From the NCBI GenBank assembly GCA_947174785.1, contig CAMWKG010000005.1, forward strand, positions 1 through 64,000: DNA of 64,000 bases, written 5' to 3'. Positions 61,754-64,000 of the stretch are shown here, in pieces; the stretch's first letter is position 1; every line of letters starts with the position of its first letter. The translations under genes and the position numbers were made by a program. The notes under the pieces were generated by a model. That model saw only the letters and a program-made list of their open reading frames with translations. It made no database searches and was not told where the DNA came from. The stretch comes from an uncultured Mollicutes bacterium. GTDB taxonomy: Bacteria; Bacillota_I; Bacilli_A; Acholeplasmatales; Anaeroplasmataceae.

Positions 61754-61822
61754 AGCTTATTTTAGACATACTATAGTTGGTGATGCATATGACCAAGCTG
61801 TCTAGAATAAGCTTTTTTTTAT
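61754..61822 (+). terminator. Terminator of ktrBA-dagK, folded around the gerAB start
   Basis: AGCTTATTTTAGACA (61754-61768) pairs with TGTCTAGAATAAGCT (61799-61813; one G-T pair), followed by a run of Ts. The RBS and ATG of gerAB lie in the loop and the 3' arm is coding sequence of gerAB. Confidence 0.75.
61767..61773 (+). promoter_or_regulatory. Candidate sigma-F/G -10 element for the gerA operon
   Basis: CATACTA (61767-61773) matches the forespore -10 pattern CATnnTA and is identical in context (CATACTATAG) to the element before yihY-pdaA. No clear -35 was seen. Transcripts starting near 61780 would lack the 5' arm of the terminator. Confidence 0.4.
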
Positions 61823-62799
61823 TTGTAAGTGTCTATAATTATCTTTGGTTAAGGATTATAATGTTTCCTTATTTTTATAATACCTATGGAAATATGGGAA
61901 TTTATTATACTGCTATTGTAGCGATAGCGATTGTATTAGGAATTGCATTTCTTCCTAAGAAGCTTGTCCTCTATCAGTATGATGATGCCTTTAAAAATTC
62001 CAATTTCAAATATTTTTATAGTGTTATACTCCTGTTAGAGAATATATTTGGAGTATCTTTTTGTATATATTTATTATCTAAGATATTTATTCCTACAGGA
62101 AACTTTTACATTATGCTCGGATTTATAGCAGTTGTATTAGTGGCTTTATCTTATTATCAACCAAAAGATATTATGGAAATCTCTACGTTGTTTATTATAC
62201 TGGGATATTCTATACTGGCCTTAACATTGTTTTTTTATCCGAATTTAGATATCTCCTTACTTTTCCCAATAAAAGAGATGAGCTTAATTTCATTGCCTAT
62301 TTTTGCAGTAATGTTTTTTGGGAATAATCTAACGTTTCTCATCAATAAGAAGGATATAAAGTTTTCTAAAGCAAACTTTATTATAGCTATATTTAGTTCC
62401 TTTTTCTTATTTGGAATAGAATATTTTATTTTAATTACGAATGCAGGAGATACATTATTTAAAGGATTAAATGGAGTAGGCTTTATAAGCTGGTCCATTG
62501 AGCCTATTACAAAGTACATCGGAAATTTTGAATTTGCTTATGTCTTTTATATATTAATAAGCTGCATTTTTAAATACTCCTATAATATGAGTATAGTAAG
62601 AAGCTCAATAGGGATTCATAAGCATTTGATGAGTGGAACATTATTTTTGATGTTCGTTATCTTATGTTCTGTATGCTATATGTTTATTCCTATGGAAGGA
62701 TTATTTATGAAGGTAGTTGCAGGAATTTTGCTATGTAATGTTTTGATTTTGTTTTGGTTTATAAAGGAGTGCTACCATGCTAGAAAAACTGAAGAATAA
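61789..62799 (+). CDS. Spore germinant receptor subunit B (GerAB/GerBB permease)
   Basis: A 336-residue polytopic membrane protein with about ten hydrophobic segments, of the endospore germination permease family (APC-like fold). Conserved-looking parts include the first segment (ISFFLFVSVYNYLW) and SISWSIEP-like loop GVGFISWSIEPITKYIG. It binds the germinant together with the A subunit. It overlaps the A-subunit gene by 23 bp. Of the in-frame starts, the ATG at 61789 has the better spacing from GGTGAT. Confidence 0.85.
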   Translation: MTKLSRISFFLFVSVYNYLWLRIIMFPYFYNTYGNMGIYYTAIVAIAIVLGIAFLPKKLVLYQYDDAFKNSNFKYFYSVILLLENIFGVSFCIYLLSKIFIPTGNFYIMLGFIAVVLVALSYYQPKDIMEISTLFIILGYSILALTLFFYPNLDISLLFPIKEMSLISLPIFAVMFFGNNLTFLINKKDIKFSKANFIIAIFSSFFLFGIEYFILITNAGDTLFKGLNGVGFISWSIEPITKYIGNFEFAYVFYILISCIFKYSYNMSIVRSSIGIHKHLMSGTLFLMFVILCSVCYMFIPMEGLFMKVVAGILLCNVLILFWFIKECYHARKTEE

Positions 62800-64000
62800 T
62801 AAAGATGTAATCTATAAGGAGACAAAGGCAAATTGTACAATTATATATCAAGAGCATCTTTGTAATATCATTGAATTTATGAAGGATTTATATCCTAGAT
62901 TACTAGAGGATAGATATAGTGAGCTAGATGAAATCATACCAGGAATCTGTAAGAAGCTAGATGGCGATGAGGATGAAATCATACAGCTTATTTTCTGCGG
63001 GCTTCTAATTTGTGAAAGAAATAAGCAATATTATGTTTTGGATTTATCTAAGGCTCCTTCAAGGCAAACAGGAGATTCCATTGCCGAGCCTGATAATGTA
63101 TTTGGCCCAAGAGATGGATTTGTTGAAAATTTCAAGGAAAACATTGCTCTTATTAGAACTCGCGTTAAGGATGATAAACTCAATATTGATACGGTTACTG
63201 TAGGAAGAAGAAGCAAGACGATACTTTCTTTACTATCCATTCAGGATATTCATAATGATGAGATGCGTCAAAGCATTCTTAAGCAGCTACAGGAAATTGA
63301 TATAGATGCTATCATATGTATTGAAGACATTATGTCTTATTTCCAGAAGCACCATCTTTTCCCAACCTTTCACTATGTAGGAACGCCAGATACAGCCTGT
63401 AGACGTTTATACAATGGAGAATTTGTATTAGTGATTGAAAGAAACTGTATTGTTATTTGTCTTCCAACTACACTTGCCTATTCTTCAAGATTAAAAATTG
63501 ATGCCTTAAACATTCCATTATTTTCTTTTTTTGAACGATGGTTTGTGATTCTTTCTGCTATATTTTCTATCTTTTTTTGTGGAATACTATCTGCCTTTAG
63601 TGGAATACAAATGGACAGCCTATCTCTTACGGTACTGTCTACCTTAAAGGTATCGCAAACAGGGATATATCTTCCCATTTTTGTCGAGATATTGATTGTA
63701 CTGGGAATGTTTGAACTGTATTATTTGATTGGCTTTAGGCAGAATAAAGTCACAGTTTCCTCTACAATTGTTCTTATTGGTGGTATCATTGTTGGTCAAA
63801 ACCTAATCTCCTCAGGAATTGCCGGTGTGTTTATAATGACTGCAACAGCGATTTGCTTTATGTTATCCTTTGTGGTTAGCTCTAATGTTACAAACATTAT
63901 AGCGATAAGCTTAGCAAGATTATGTATTTTATTTTCTTCTTTAATCTATGGTCTTTTTGGTGTTGTTATAGCTAGTATTTTCTTAGCCTGTTTCTTATAT
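62777..64000 (+). CDS. Spore germinant receptor subunit A (GerAA/GerKA family), 3' truncated by the window
   Basis: An open frame of 408 codons running off the right edge. The N-terminal soluble domain has VGRRSKTILSLLSIQDIHND and the family hallmark EPDNVFGPRDGFVENFKENI with RTRVKDDKL. The first membrane segments follow at about 250-275 (FFERWFVILSAIFSIFFCG) and beyond (LPIFVEILIVLGMFELYYLI). AAGGAG lies upstream of ATG 62777. GerA-type receptors sit in the inner spore membrane and start germination upon nutrient binding. The C-subunit lipoprotein is expected to the right. Confidence 0.9.
   Translation, partial: MLEKLKNNKDVIYKETKANCTIIYQEHLCNIIEFMKDLYPRLLEDRYSELDEIIPGICKKLDGDEDEIIQLIFCGLLICERNKQYYVLDLSKAPSRQTGDSIAEPDNVFGPRDGFVENFKENIALIRTRVKDDKLNIDTVTVGRRSKTILSLLSIQDIHNDEMRQSILKQLQEIDIDAIICIEDIMSYFQKHHLFPTFHYVGTPDTACRRLYNGEFVLVIERNCIVICLPTTLAYSSRLKIDALNIPLFSFFERWFVILSAIFSIFFCGILSAFSGIQMDSLSLTVLSTLKVSQTGIYLPIFVEILIVLGMFELYYLIGFRQNKVTVSSTIVLIGGIIVGQNLISSGIAGVFIMTATAICFMLSFVVSSNVTNIIAISLARLCILFSSLIYGLFGVVIASIFLACFLY

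Overview
The window is AT-rich DNA in the standard genetic code from a Gram-positive, endospore-forming Firmicute. Evidence for this includes a tyrosine T-box leader, CcpA-type LacI regulator, AddAB, lipoproteins with a lipobox, KtrAB and DegV. Spore genes are present too: gpr, pdaA, and a gerA germinant-receptor operon cut by the right edge. Gene style suggests an anaerobic gut member of the Bacilli/Erysipelotrichia, but that assignment is inference. No rRNA, CRISPR array, transposase or integrase was found.

Layout. 1-2 kb: remnant of an ATP-binding regulator, a Nudix hydrolase, and an SPFH protein (minus strand) behind a structured leader resembling a yybP-ykoY manganese riboswitch. 2.1-11.0 kb: one six-gene operon that I cannot assign to a known pathway (HAD-GNAT fusion, PP-loop sugar-amidotransferase-like protein, UbiA-like membrane domain fused to a PEP-synthase-like dikinase, DUF3419/BtaA-like transferase, AMP-forming ligase, MurC-like ligase). 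11.1-17.4 kb: two duplicated solute-binding lipoproteins without permeases, a DUF4038 glycosidase-like enzyme, an MFS transporter and ccpA. 17.4-36.4 kb: housekeeping genes (T-box/tyrS, cvfB-like, addBA, rimM-trmD, yihY-pdaA, holA, a YtrA-type ABC operon, rpsT, gpr, pgsA, recA).

36.4-46.7 kb is accessory DNA beginning directly after a tRNA-Ser(GCT). A 4.4 kb cassette flanked by imperfect direct repeats of about 56 bp carries a Thg1-like 3'-5' polymerase, an SF1 helicase with a C-terminal nuclease-like domain, and a small degenerate RNase III domain protein. I consider it a candidate undescribed RNA-linked defence or repair system. It is followed by an AlbA_2-STAND-TPR protein (NLR-like), a pseudogene, an AAA/DUF4143 ATPase with tandem operators, and a prophage lysis remnant.

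47-64 kb: an Rrf2 regulator and cupin sharing a clear operator, a macrodomain/class-M sirtuin pair, a second Thg1-like gene, an XRE operon, and a phosphorelay (hybrid kinase, REC-HD-GYP-GGDEF, HPt) that probably controls cyclic-di-GMP. Then come tfoX-like, degV, ktrB-ktrA, dagK and the gerA operon. Forespore-type promoter elements precede gpr, yihY-pdaA and gerAB. The terminator between dagK and gerAB folds around the gerAB start codon.
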